In this document: piece after piece, positions 1 through 5,497 of the stretch | Position numbering within the stretch: position 1 is the first letter of the stretch | Layout of the letters: each line of letters opens with the position of its first letter | Source of the DNA: Clostridium sp. UBA4746 | GTDB taxonomy: Bacteria; Bacillota; Clostridia; Clostridiales; Clostridiaceae | Assembly (NCBI GenBank): GCA_002403785.1 | Contig: DHIM01000159.1 | Location: 1-11,180 of the forward strand | Length of the DNA stretch: 11,180 nt | Direction of reading: 5' to 3' | Notes under the pieces: generated by a model | What the model was told of the DNA's origin: nothing | The model's input: only the letters and a program-made list of their open reading frames with translations | The model's database searches: none | Program-made: the position numbers and the translations under genes

Positions 1-90
1 TCTTATATAAATGTATCTAAATAAGTTTTGAATAATAGGTTAAAATGTAACAGGAAGTATGTTATTAAAGAGGCTGATAGTAATATGTTA

Positions 91-119
91 TTGATTCTTT
101 AAATTTCTTGATTTAGTAT
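91..119 (+). promoter_or_regulatory. Candidate promoter upstream of asdA
   Basis: TTGATT at 91-96 and TAGTAT at 114-119 are separated by 17 bases, a plausible sigma-A type promoter in an A/T-rich stretch. It would give a leader of roughly 125 bases before asdA. In DNA this rich in A/T such matches arise by chance, so this is only the best candidate in the 250 bases before the gene. The leader also contains the perfect palindrome GGAATATTCC (223-232), just before the asdA ribosome site. Confidence 0.3.
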
Positions 120-250
120 AAAATTATATTGATGTGTTTCTAAGTGGAAAAAAGTTAGTAATATACATGGTAAAGGAACAATGGATATAAAACCCAAATA
201 CAAGATGAATAGGTGGCAAGGCGGAATATTCCTATAAGAGGAGGTTAAAT

Positions 251-1876
251 ATGAATACATTTGATGTTCGACGCAAAGAAATAGAACATATCTATGGTAA
301 GGTAAGTCCATTTGAACTTAAAAATAAATTAATTAGCCTTGCAGAAGAATCAAAAGAAAAAGGTGCCCATGCACTATTAGACGCAGGTAGGGGTAATCCT
401 AACTGGACAGCGGCAACTCCTCGTGAGGCCTTTTTTACATTTGGTCTTTTTTCAGTTTTAGAAACACGTAGAGTATGGAATAATAATGATCTTGCCGGAA
501 TGCCCCAAAGATTAGGAATTGCAGAACGTTTTGAGCAATTTATTAATAAAAATTCTAGTTACCCAGGAGCACTACTTCTTAAAAATATTATTGAATATGG
601 AATATTATATAAAGAATTTAATCCAGATGATTGGGTATATGAACTAGCAGATGGTATTATTGGTGATAACTATCCACAACCAGACAGAATGCTCACTCAT
701 GTTGAAAAAGTTGTTCATGATTATCTTATTCAAGAATTGTGCTATAACACCCAACCATCTGGAAAATTTAACTTATTTGCTGTAGAAGGTGCTACTGCAG
801 GCATGTGTTATATATTTGACAGTTTGATTGCTAATAACATACTATCAATCGGTGATAAAGTAGCGCTTATGGCACCTATTTTTACACCTTATCTTGAGAT
901 TCCACATTTACCTCGTTATAATTTTGATGTTGTGGAGATTTTAGCAGAAGAAAAGGCCTTTGATGGTACGCATACGTGGCAATATCCTGATTCTCAAATT
1001 GAAAGACTTAAAGATTCATCTATAAAGGCTTTGTTTATTGTAAATCCCAGTAATCCACCATCTGTAGCAATGAGACCTGAAACAATTAGACTAATAAAAA
1101 GTATAGTTAAAAAAGATAATCCCAACTTAATGATTATTTCAGATGATGTTTATGGAACTTTTGTTGAAAATTTCAGTTCATTGGTAGCCGATTTACCATA
1201 TAACTCTATAGGAGTGTATTCATTCTCTAAGTATTTCGGTGTAACAGGATGGAGACTTGGGACTATTGCACTTTATGAAGACAATGTATTTGACAAATTA
1301 TTAAGAGAATTACCTGAAGATAAAAAAGTAATAGCGAGGAGACGTTATTCAACATTATCAACTAACCCTGAAGAAATTCTTTTTATTGATAGGATGGTAG
1401 CAGATAGTAGACAGGTAGTACTAAACCATACTGCCGGTTTATCAACACCTCAGCAAATACAAATGGCCTTTTTCTCAGTATTTGCACTTCTTGATAAAGA
1501 AAATAAATATAAGCAACTTACAAAAGACATTTGCCACCGGCGCCAAAGACTCTTATTTGAGGGTTTGGAGTTAGATTTACGAAAAGATCCTTATGATGCC
1601 GCGTATTATACAGAATTTGATTTACTGGAATGGGCATGTCGCTATTATGGTGATGAATTTGCTAAGTATTTACAAGAAAGCTATAAACCAGTGGATATTC
1701 TTTTCCGTTTAGCGCAAGAGTCATCTATAGTCTTATTAAGTGGTGGTGGATTTCATGGCCCAGAATGGTCAATTAGAATATCCTTGGCAAACCTTGATGA
1801 TGAGCACTATTCTGAAATTGGAGAGGTACTTCATAAAATACTTGAGGAATATGTTACATCTTGGAGAAATAAATAG
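251..1876 (+). CDS. asdA: L-aspartate 4-decarboxylase (bifunctional aspartate aminotransferase/beta-decarboxylase)
   Basis: This PLP-dependent fold-type I enzyme removes the beta-carboxyl of L-aspartate to give L-alanine and CO2, with side aminotransferase activity, in the cytoplasm. The protein has 541 residues, the usual size for AsdA and far longer than an ordinary aspartate aminotransferase (about 400). Visible motifs are the family N-terminal DAGRGNPNW (44-52), the NPSNPP loop (265-270), DDVYG (298-302), the PLP lysine K327 in YSFSKYFG with R335 following, and GGGFHGPEWSIRIS (498-511), where R509 should bind the substrate carboxylate. The ATG is preceded by AGAGGAGG (237-244) at six bases, which fixes the start. 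In several bacteria asdA is paired with the aspartate:alanine antiporter aspT, which forms a proton-motive cycle; no antiporter gene is next to it here, so a plain role in alanine supply or pH balance is an inference. Twelve of about 27 arginines use CGN codons, unlike the AGA-dominated genes to the right. Confidence 0.95.
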   Translation: MNTFDVRRKEIEHIYGKVSPFELKNKLISLAEESKEKGAHALLDAGRGNPNWTAATPREAFFTFGLFSVLETRRVWNNNDLAGMPQRLGIAERFEQFINKNSSYPGALLLKNIIEYGILYKEFNPDDWVYELADGIIGDNYPQPDRMLTHVEKVVHDYLIQELCYNTQPSGKFNLFAVEGATAGMCYIFDSLIANNILSIGDKVALMAPIFTPYLEIPHLPRYNFDVVEILAEEKAFDGTHTWQYPDSQIERLKDSSIKALFIVNPSNPPSVAMRPETIRLIKSIVKKDNPNLMIISDDVYGTFVENFSSLVADLPYNSIGVYSFSKYFGVTGWRLGTIALYEDNVFDKLLRELPEDKKVIARRRYSTLSTNPEEILFIDRMVADSRQVVLNHTAGLSTPQQIQMAFFSVFALLDKENKYKQLTKDICHRRQRLLFEGLELDLRKDPYDAAYYTEFDLLEWACRYYGDEFAKYLQESYKPVDILFRLAQESSIVLLSGGGFHGPEWSIRISLANLDDEHYSEIGEVLHKILEEYVTSWRNK

Positions 1877-1892
1877 ATAATATTATATAGAA

Positions 1893-1928
1893 TTAAATAC
1901 AGACCAGCGAATGCTGATCTGTATTTAA
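1893..1928 (+). terminator. Terminator hairpin after asdA
   Basis: A 16-position stem with one C/A mismatch (1904/1917) closes a GAAT loop (1909-1912). The arms are TTAAATACAGAcCAGC and its complement. The tail after it is AAATTTAATC, only moderately T-rich. It lies 17 bases past the asdA stop and probably ends that transcript. Confidence 0.75.
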
Positions 1929-2068
1929 ATTTAATCATTGTATCTAGCAAGCTAGTATATGAATTGTCTTATAATTATATTTAAAAATAATTAATAAAAT
2001 TATTTCATATATTACTAATAAAAGAATCTAATAGGAACTATAATAAAAAGTAATGGATTACGCACACT

Positions 2069-2437
2069 GTGAAAGAGGTATTGAGCAAGGTTGATAAAAA
2101 CTCCAAAGATACAGATGGAATTTTAAGTTTCATTCAAACGAATATGTTAGGTTTAAATGCTGCTATTGAAGCTGCAAGAGCTGGAGATGCTGGAAGGGGA
2201 TTCAAAGTAGTTGCTACAGAAATTAGAAAATTATCAACTTCAACTAGTGAATCAGTTAAAAAGGTGGATTCTGTATTAAAAAGTATTGGCGCTTCAATAA
2301 AAAGCATAAATGAAAAAATAAGTAAATCTACTGGAGTATTTGAGGGGCAAGCAGCAACACTTCAAGAAATAGCCGCATCTCTTGAGGAATTAAATTCAAC
2401 AGCTGAAATGATGGGGAATTTATCTGAAAAGATTTAA
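2069..2437 (+). pseudogene. Remnant of a methyl-accepting chemotaxis protein, signalling domain only
   Basis: The 122-residue frame matches the C-terminal cytoplasmic signalling region of MCPs: LGLNAAIEAARAGDAGRGF is the conserved hairpin core, followed by the long helical return arm ending in ELNSTAEMM. Intact MCPs are 270-700 residues, with a sensor part and a full outgoing helix before this region; here only about 27 residues precede the core. The sole start is a GTG at 2069 with no ribosome site, and an in-frame TAA at 2051-2053 blocks any longer N-terminus. The frame also reads FIQ-TN at 2129-2143, where family members have about five more residues (such as NIASQ) before the TN, so the tip that contacts CheA and CheW appears clipped by 15 bases in frame. 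No other MCP sequence is recognisable upstream. It is most likely a decayed gene; a short expressed helical protein cannot be excluded. Confidence 0.8.
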
Positions 2438-2506
2438 TAAGAGAAAGGAAGCGAGGATTTAGTGAATTTGTGTACTTGTAATGCATTCTCTCACTAAAAA
2501 TAATAC

Positions 2507-3412
2507 ATGGAGATAAAAGAAGTAAAGGGAAATACATTTTGCATTAATACTGGAATGACATATATACCTTTTTATAAAATTAATAATGAAGAAATTATTA
2601 TGCTGGATTCGGGATGGGCACAAGGAGAAAGAAAAGGAATAGATGAGGTTCTTGAAAAAAACAATTTTAAGGTAGTTGGGATAATTTGCACTCATGCTCA
2701 TATAGACCATATAGGGAATAATGCATATCTAAAGAAAAAATATAACTGCATTATTGCTATGCCAGCCTATGAGGCTCTTATTTGCAGTTCGACAATAAAT
2801 CTCAAGCTTTATTACAGTAGCCAAACATTAACCGATGTTACTGAGCATTTTGGAAATATGGTTTGCGTAACAGATATTATGATTTTTAATAACCAAGATA
2901 GTATATCTATTAAGGGTATTAAATTTAAAGTTTTTCATACACCAGGACACAGTCCTGCACATATATGTATTACTACCCCAGATGATGTTGCATATTTAGG
3001 AGATGCTCTAATAAGCTATGAAGTTATGAGGGGGGCAAAAATGCCATATGCATATATATTAAGCGAGGATTTGTTAAGTAAATTAAAGCTTTATGACTTA
3101 AAATATAGCAAATATGTAGTGGCCCACAAAGGTATGTATAATGATATTACAAAACTTATAACTGATAATATAGATTTTTATAAGAATAGAGCGTCAAGAA
3201 TATATGATGTTATAGATGGTAATATGACAATGGAAGATATTATGAATGCTGTTACTAAGGATTTTAATATTATTGTAAAAAACAAACACAGATATTCGGT
3301 AATAGAAAGAATGTTGAAATCTTATGTTGAATATTTAAATGAAACAGGACTGATAGTGTTGAATATGGATAAGGGATTTCTTAAATATTCAAAAAATCCA
3401 ACAGATATTTAG
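2507..3412 (+). CDS. MBL-fold metallo-hydrolase
   Basis: This 301-residue cytoplasmic protein has the metallo-beta-lactamase fold with a complete two-metal site: THAHIDH (62-68, supplying H63, H65, D67, H68), H148 in HTPGHSPAH, D166 in YLGDAL and H207 in VVAHKG. The region after about residue 210 is a helical C-terminal extension that may form a winged-helix-like domain, as in several glyoxalase II-related and LACTB2-like hydrolases. The substrate cannot be told from sequence: a thioester, a phosphoester or a lactone are all possible. The ATG at 2507 has no good ribosome site (TCTCACTAAAAATAATAC lies before it), yet in-frame stops at 2495 and 2501 rule out a longer protein, and the next methionine (M17) would remove the first beta-strand. 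It may therefore be weakly translated. It stands alone between the MCP remnant and a convergent terminator. Confidence 0.88.
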   Translation: MEIKEVKGNTFCINTGMTYIPFYKINNEEIIMLDSGWAQGERKGIDEVLEKNNFKVVGIICTHAHIDHIGNNAYLKKKYNCIIAMPAYEALICSSTINLKLYYSSQTLTDVTEHFGNMVCVTDIMIFNNQDSISIKGIKFKVFHTPGHSPAHICITTPDDVAYLGDALISYEVMRGAKMPYAYILSEDLLSKLKLYDLKYSKYVVAHKGMYNDITKLITDNIDFYKNRASRIYDVIDGNMTMEDIMNAVTKDFNIIVKNKHRYSVIERMLKSYVEYLNETGLIVLNMDKGFLKYSKNPTDI

Positions 3413-3418
3413 CAAGAA

Positions 3419-3453
3419 CAAATAGACAGAGGGTATACCCCTCTGTCTATTTG
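3419..3453. terminator. Bidirectional terminator between convergent genes
   Basis: A perfect 15-bp inverted repeat (CAAATAGACAGAGGG, 3419-3433, and its complement, 3439-3453) has a five-base loop. It lies seven bases after the stop of the MBL-fold gene on the plus strand. On the minus strand it covers the last codons of the small membrane protein, whose TAG stop (3447-3449) is inside the stem. The plus-strand tail is GAGTTTTA; the minus-strand tail is TTCTTGC. It probably ends transcription from both sides. Confidence 0.85.
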
Positions 3454-3713
3454 AGTTTTACAGAACTGGTTAAATGTTTTATAGCTTCTATAATTGGATT
3501 TATCAACTGTAAAAGATAACTAAGAATATTGGTTAAAAGAGGTACTGTAATACCTATTTGTTGAAGGACATATACTAAAAGAAATATACCAAGTGTAATA
3601 CTTAATATTCTTCCAATTATTTTAAATACGGCAATACCAAGATAAGCAAGTAATATAGCTAATACAAACATGATAATGGTATTCAAATTAATATTAGAAA
3701 AATCAACGTTCAT
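3447..3713 (-). CDS. Small hydrophobic membrane protein, unknown function
   Basis: The 88-residue product starts MNVDFSNINLNTIIMF and is dominated by hydrophobic segments: roughly residues 10-29, 31-50 (through the RILSITLGIFLLVYVL stretch), and an amphipathic or membrane-associated stretch at 55-75, ending in a short basic tail SSVKLK. I do not recognise a named family. Starting at the more distal ATG (3732-3734) would give 95 residues, but GGAGGTGT (3718-3725) lies between the two ATGs and sits five bases before the ATG at 3713, so the shorter form is the right start. It converges with the MBL-fold gene and ends inside the shared terminator stem. Its size and layout fit small pore-like or membrane-associated proteins common in clostridia; the function is not inferable. 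Confidence 0.75.
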   Translation of the reverse strand: MNVDFSNINLNTIIMFVLAILLAYLGIAVFKIIGRILSITLGIFLLVYVLQQIGITVPLLTNILSYLLQLINPIIEAIKHLTSSVKLK

Positions 3714-3759
3714 AAACACACCTCCATTATTCATAAAATTATAACTTAAACTTTATGGT

Positions 3760-3903
3760 TTAGCAAAGGTAAAATATCCTAGAACTTGTACCAGTGTTAT
3801 ATAAATATATGATTGAGTGTAGTACACTTGGTAACGCTATAAATATTATTAAATCCCAAGGCTGATTGTCAGTTAACAATGACATATAATGAGTCATATT
3901 CAT
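3760..3903 (-). pseudogene. Probable 5' remnant of a small membrane protein gene
   Basis: On the minus strand a 47-residue frame starts MNMTHYMSLLTDNQPWDL and continues with the hydrophobic stretch LIIFIALPSVL before ending in a low-quality tail (NTGTSSRIFYLC). A GGGAGG sequence (3913-3918) lies about ten bases before the ATG. From memory, the N-terminus resembles the start of a family of small multi-helix membrane proteins of clostridia and bacilli that begin with a THYM...NQPWNL..FM..P pattern and run to more than 100 residues; I cannot verify this. If so, everything after the first helix has been lost, and the frame then runs to a TAA at 3760-3762. It could also be a genuine 47-residue protein. 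The stretch 3714-4084 holds nothing else I can identify apart from the ribosome sites on each side. Confidence 0.4.
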
Positions 3904-4084
3904 TAATAGGCATCCTCCCTTCTTTAGATAATTTTAAAAGAGAAATTGTGTAGATTTTATGAAGTTTTGCCAAATGAAAATATTAAAAGAAATTTTAGTA
4001 TACAATTAAAGAGATATTTACATTGGAACAGAAGCAATATTTAAATTCAAATATAATCAATATAAAAAATATGGAGGAATAAAT

Positions 4085-4723
4085 ATGGAAATAGAAAATT
4101 GGCATAAAGAAACAGTTGGGAAAAGGGTAGTAGAAGCTTTAATAAAAAATGATTTCGATGCTATATATTTTCCAACTACGAAGGAAGCTTCGGATTTTAT
4201 TATGAAACATGTAAAATCTGAAACTACAGTAGGTTTTGGTGGGTCTATGACAATTAAGAATATGGGAATTCAAGATAAGGTTCAGTCTGCGGGTGGCAAG
4301 GTCTTAGATCATGGTACACTCGGCCTTACTCGTGAGGAATCGGTAGCTACGGCAAAAAAAGAAATGCTAAGTGATTTATATTTATGTAGTAGTAATGCAA
4401 TTACAATGGACGGAATACTTGTAAATGTAGATGGCATGGGGAATAGAATAGCGGCTATGAACTTTGGTCCAGAAAAAGTTATAATTGTAGTAAGTGTTGA
4501 TAAAGTTTGTATGAATGAAGCCGCTGCTTTTGAAAGATTACAAACTATAGCAGCTCCAATGAACAACAAAAGGCTTGGATGTTCTAACCCATGTACAACA
4601 ACAGGTGTATGTGTTAACTGTCAAACTAAAACTAGAATATGTAGATTATATTCTGTGATGAGAAGGAAACCAATGATGACAGATATTACAGTAGTAGTTG
4701 TAGATAGTAGCTGTGGGTATTAA
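4085..4723 (+). CDS. LUD-domain protein (lactate-utilisation LutC/LutB-like)
   Basis: The 212-residue protein is a stand-alone LUD (DUF162) domain. Typical features are VGFGGSMTI (49-57), SSNAITMDGILVNVDGMGNR (102-121) and NFGPEKVIIV (126-135). The last third has five cysteines, C166, C170, C176, C179 and C186 (spacing 3-5-2-6), suggesting a metal or Fe-S site. In lactate oxidation LutA, LutB and LutC act together, with LutB combining a LUD domain with ferredoxin motifs; no LutA or LutB neighbour is present, so a lactate role is only an analogy. Clostridia carry many such orphan LUD proteins of unknown substrate. GGAGG (4073-4077) is seven bases before the ATG, which supports the start. It is flanked by minus-strand genes on the left and a strong hairpin 17 bases after the stop, so it is probably transcribed alone. 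Confidence 0.88.
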   Translation: MEIENWHKETVGKRVVEALIKNDFDAIYFPTTKEASDFIMKHVKSETTVGFGGSMTIKNMGIQDKVQSAGGKVLDHGTLGLTREESVATAKKEMLSDLYLCSSNAITMDGILVNVDGMGNRIAAMNFGPEKVIIVVSVDKVCMNEAAAFERLQTIAAPMNNKRLGCSNPCTTTGVCVNCQTKTRICRLYSVMRRKPMMTDITVVVVDSSCGY

Positions 4724-4740
4724 TTTTAATAGGTACGATC

Positions 4741-4780
4741 ATAATAATTCATTGTCAATTTAGTGACAATGAATTATTAT
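4741..4780 (+). terminator. Perfect 17-bp hairpin after the LUD gene
   Basis: The arms 4741-4757 and 4764-4780 are exact complements (core AATTCATTGTCA) around a six-base loop ATTTAG. The stem is A/T-rich and followed by TGTTGT, so it lacks a long T-run, but the position 17 bases after the stop suits a terminator or an mRNA 3' stabiliser. The symmetrical stem could also act on minus-strand transcripts. Confidence 0.75.
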
Positions 4781-4797
4781 TGTTGTAAGGTCAGAAC

Positions 4798-4833
4798 GTC
4801 ACGTAGCTTATGTTGCTGGACTGGTGACTTTTT
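4798..4833 (+). other. Weak hairpin followed by a T-run
   Basis: GTCAC (4798-4802) pairs with GTGAC (4824-4828), an inner AGC (4805-4807) can pair with GCT (4815-4817), and five Ts follow. This stretch is richer in G/C than its surroundings and sits between two perfect hairpins. It has the shape of a poor intrinsic terminator or the end of a small transcript, but the stem is short and interrupted. Confidence 0.25.
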
Positions 4834-4864
4834 CAATAAATGATGCCTTTAGTTATTATTTTAG

Positions 4865-4906
4865 AGGTCGTAACAATAATTAAAAATTATTGTTACGACC
4901 TTTTTT
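4865..4906 (+). terminator. Strong intrinsic terminator ahead of the rhamnose cluster
   Basis: A perfect 17-bp stem (4865-4881 with 4885-4901; outer arm AGGTCGTAACAATAATT) with an AAA loop is followed directly by six Ts (4901-4906). This is the best intrinsic terminator in the window. It lies 142 bases after the LUD stop, beyond another hairpin, and insulates the rhamnose control region from upstream transcription. Confidence 0.85.
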
Positions 4907-4973
4907 AATTACCTAAAACTGATTTTGATAGTTAACACCACTTTTAAGGTTAATGAATGTTTTTGAACAAGTA

Positions 4974-5010
4974 GGTATACTGTAATTAGTTACAAACGTA
5001 TACAGTAACC
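4974..5010 (+). promoter_or_regulatory. Repeated GTATAC elements, candidate regulator site
   Basis: GTATACTGTAA (4975-4985) recurs with one change as GTATACAGTAA (4998-5008), 23 bases apart, about two helical turns. The same bases can be read as an inverted pair, GGTATACTGTA (4974-4984) and TACAGTAACC (5001-5010, one base shorter). Spaced direct repeats fit binding by an AraC-type dimer such as the one encoded at 6932-7930. The site lies about 160-190 bases before rhaM. Its use as an operator is inferred. Confidence 0.4.
4990..5004 (+). promoter_or_regulatory. cre-like site 1 (CAAACGTATAC element)
   Basis: TTACAAACGTATACA agrees with the CcpA cre pattern WTGNAANCGNWWNCA at all but one fixed position (A for G). 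It overlaps the GTATAC repeat described above. Catabolite repression of a rhamnose operon is expected, but a LacI- or AraC-type site with the same core is equally possible. Confidence 0.4.
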
Positions 5011-5091
5011 GTATAGAAACAATTCAATGTCTTAAAGTTTGATTACAGTGGATTCTCAAACAGATTCAAACGCTATTTTTTTATATTATTC

Positions 5092-5106
5092 ATGTAAACG
5101 TATAAC
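5092..5106 (+). promoter_or_regulatory. cre-like site 2 (TAAACGTATAA element)
   Basis: ATGTAAACGTATAAC shares AAACGTATA with the site at 4990-5004 and fits the cre pattern except for the last two positions (AC for CA). It starts five bases after the possible minus-10 TATATT (5082-5087), which has no convincing minus-35 and would need an activator. A bound protein here would cover the start of transcription, fitting repression. Confidence 0.35.
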
Positions 5107-5163
5107 CGGACAATAAATCAAATTTAGGATATAAATTTAATTATATAAAGGAGGGGATTTTAA

Positions 5164-5478
5164 ATGGTTCGTAAATGTATTGTAATGAAAGTATTTAGTG
5201 GTTTTCATGCTGAATATAAAAGACGTCATGATGAAATCTGGCCTGAAATGGTTGAGATGTTACATCAATATGGTGCAAAAAACTATTCTATTTTCTTGGA
5301 TGCAGAAACAAATAATTTGATTGCTTATCTAGAGATTAAAGATGAAAAATTATGGAGTGAGAGTGACGCAACTGAGATATGTCAAAAATGGTGGGAGTAT
5401 ATGAAGGATGTTATGGAAACAAATGAGGATAATAGTCCTGTTTCAATTGAGTTAAAAGAACTATTCCATTTAGAATAA
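5164..5478 (+). CDS. rhaM: L-rhamnose mutarotase
   Basis: RhaM interconverts the alpha and beta anomers of L-rhamnose, supplying the form used by the isomerase. The 104-residue product matches the E. coli protein in length and without gaps over most of its span: EYKRRHDEIWPE (17-28) with the catalytic H22, GAKNYSIFLD (37-46) with Y41, the tryptophan pair in CQKWWEYM (73-80), and the C-terminal signature NEDNSPVSIEL. It is a small ferredoxin-like (alpha/beta barrel) cytoplasmic dimer. AAGGAGG (5148-5154) is nine bases before the ATG. It is the first gene after the 440-base control region and is followed 19 bases later by the transporter gene, so the two are almost surely co-transcribed. Two of its three arginines use CGT. 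Confidence 0.96.
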   Translation: MVRKCIVMKVFSGFHAEYKRRHDEIWPEMVEMLHQYGAKNYSIFLDAETNNLIAYLEIKDEKLWSESDATEICQKWWEYMKDVMETNEDNSPVSIELKELFHLE

Positions 5479-5497
5479 AAAAGGGGGAGAAATTCAA

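Noticed and set aside
99..311. Minus-strand open frame overlapping the start of asdA
   Set aside because: It overlaps the well-supported asdA start, has no ribosome site and its product has no recognisable domain.
1944..1955. CTAGC-AA-GCTAG palindrome after the asdA terminator
   Set aside because: The stem is only five bases with a two-base loop, and no gene or promoter is placed so as to use it.
2053..2094. ATG at 2053 as an alternative start for the MCP remnant
   Set aside because: It is in another frame (MDYAHCERGIEQG, then stop) and shows no MCP similarity, so it does not extend the remnant.
2459..2497. Inverted repeat TTAGTGA/TCACTAA between the MCP remnant and the MBL-fold gene
   Set aside because: A seven-base stem with a 25-base loop and no T-run is within chance expectation for a terminator or regulator site.
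2459..2710. Minus-strand open frame across the start of the MBL-fold gene
   Set aside because: It lies opposite a gene with a complete metal-binding motif set and looks like a shadow in A/T-rich DNA.
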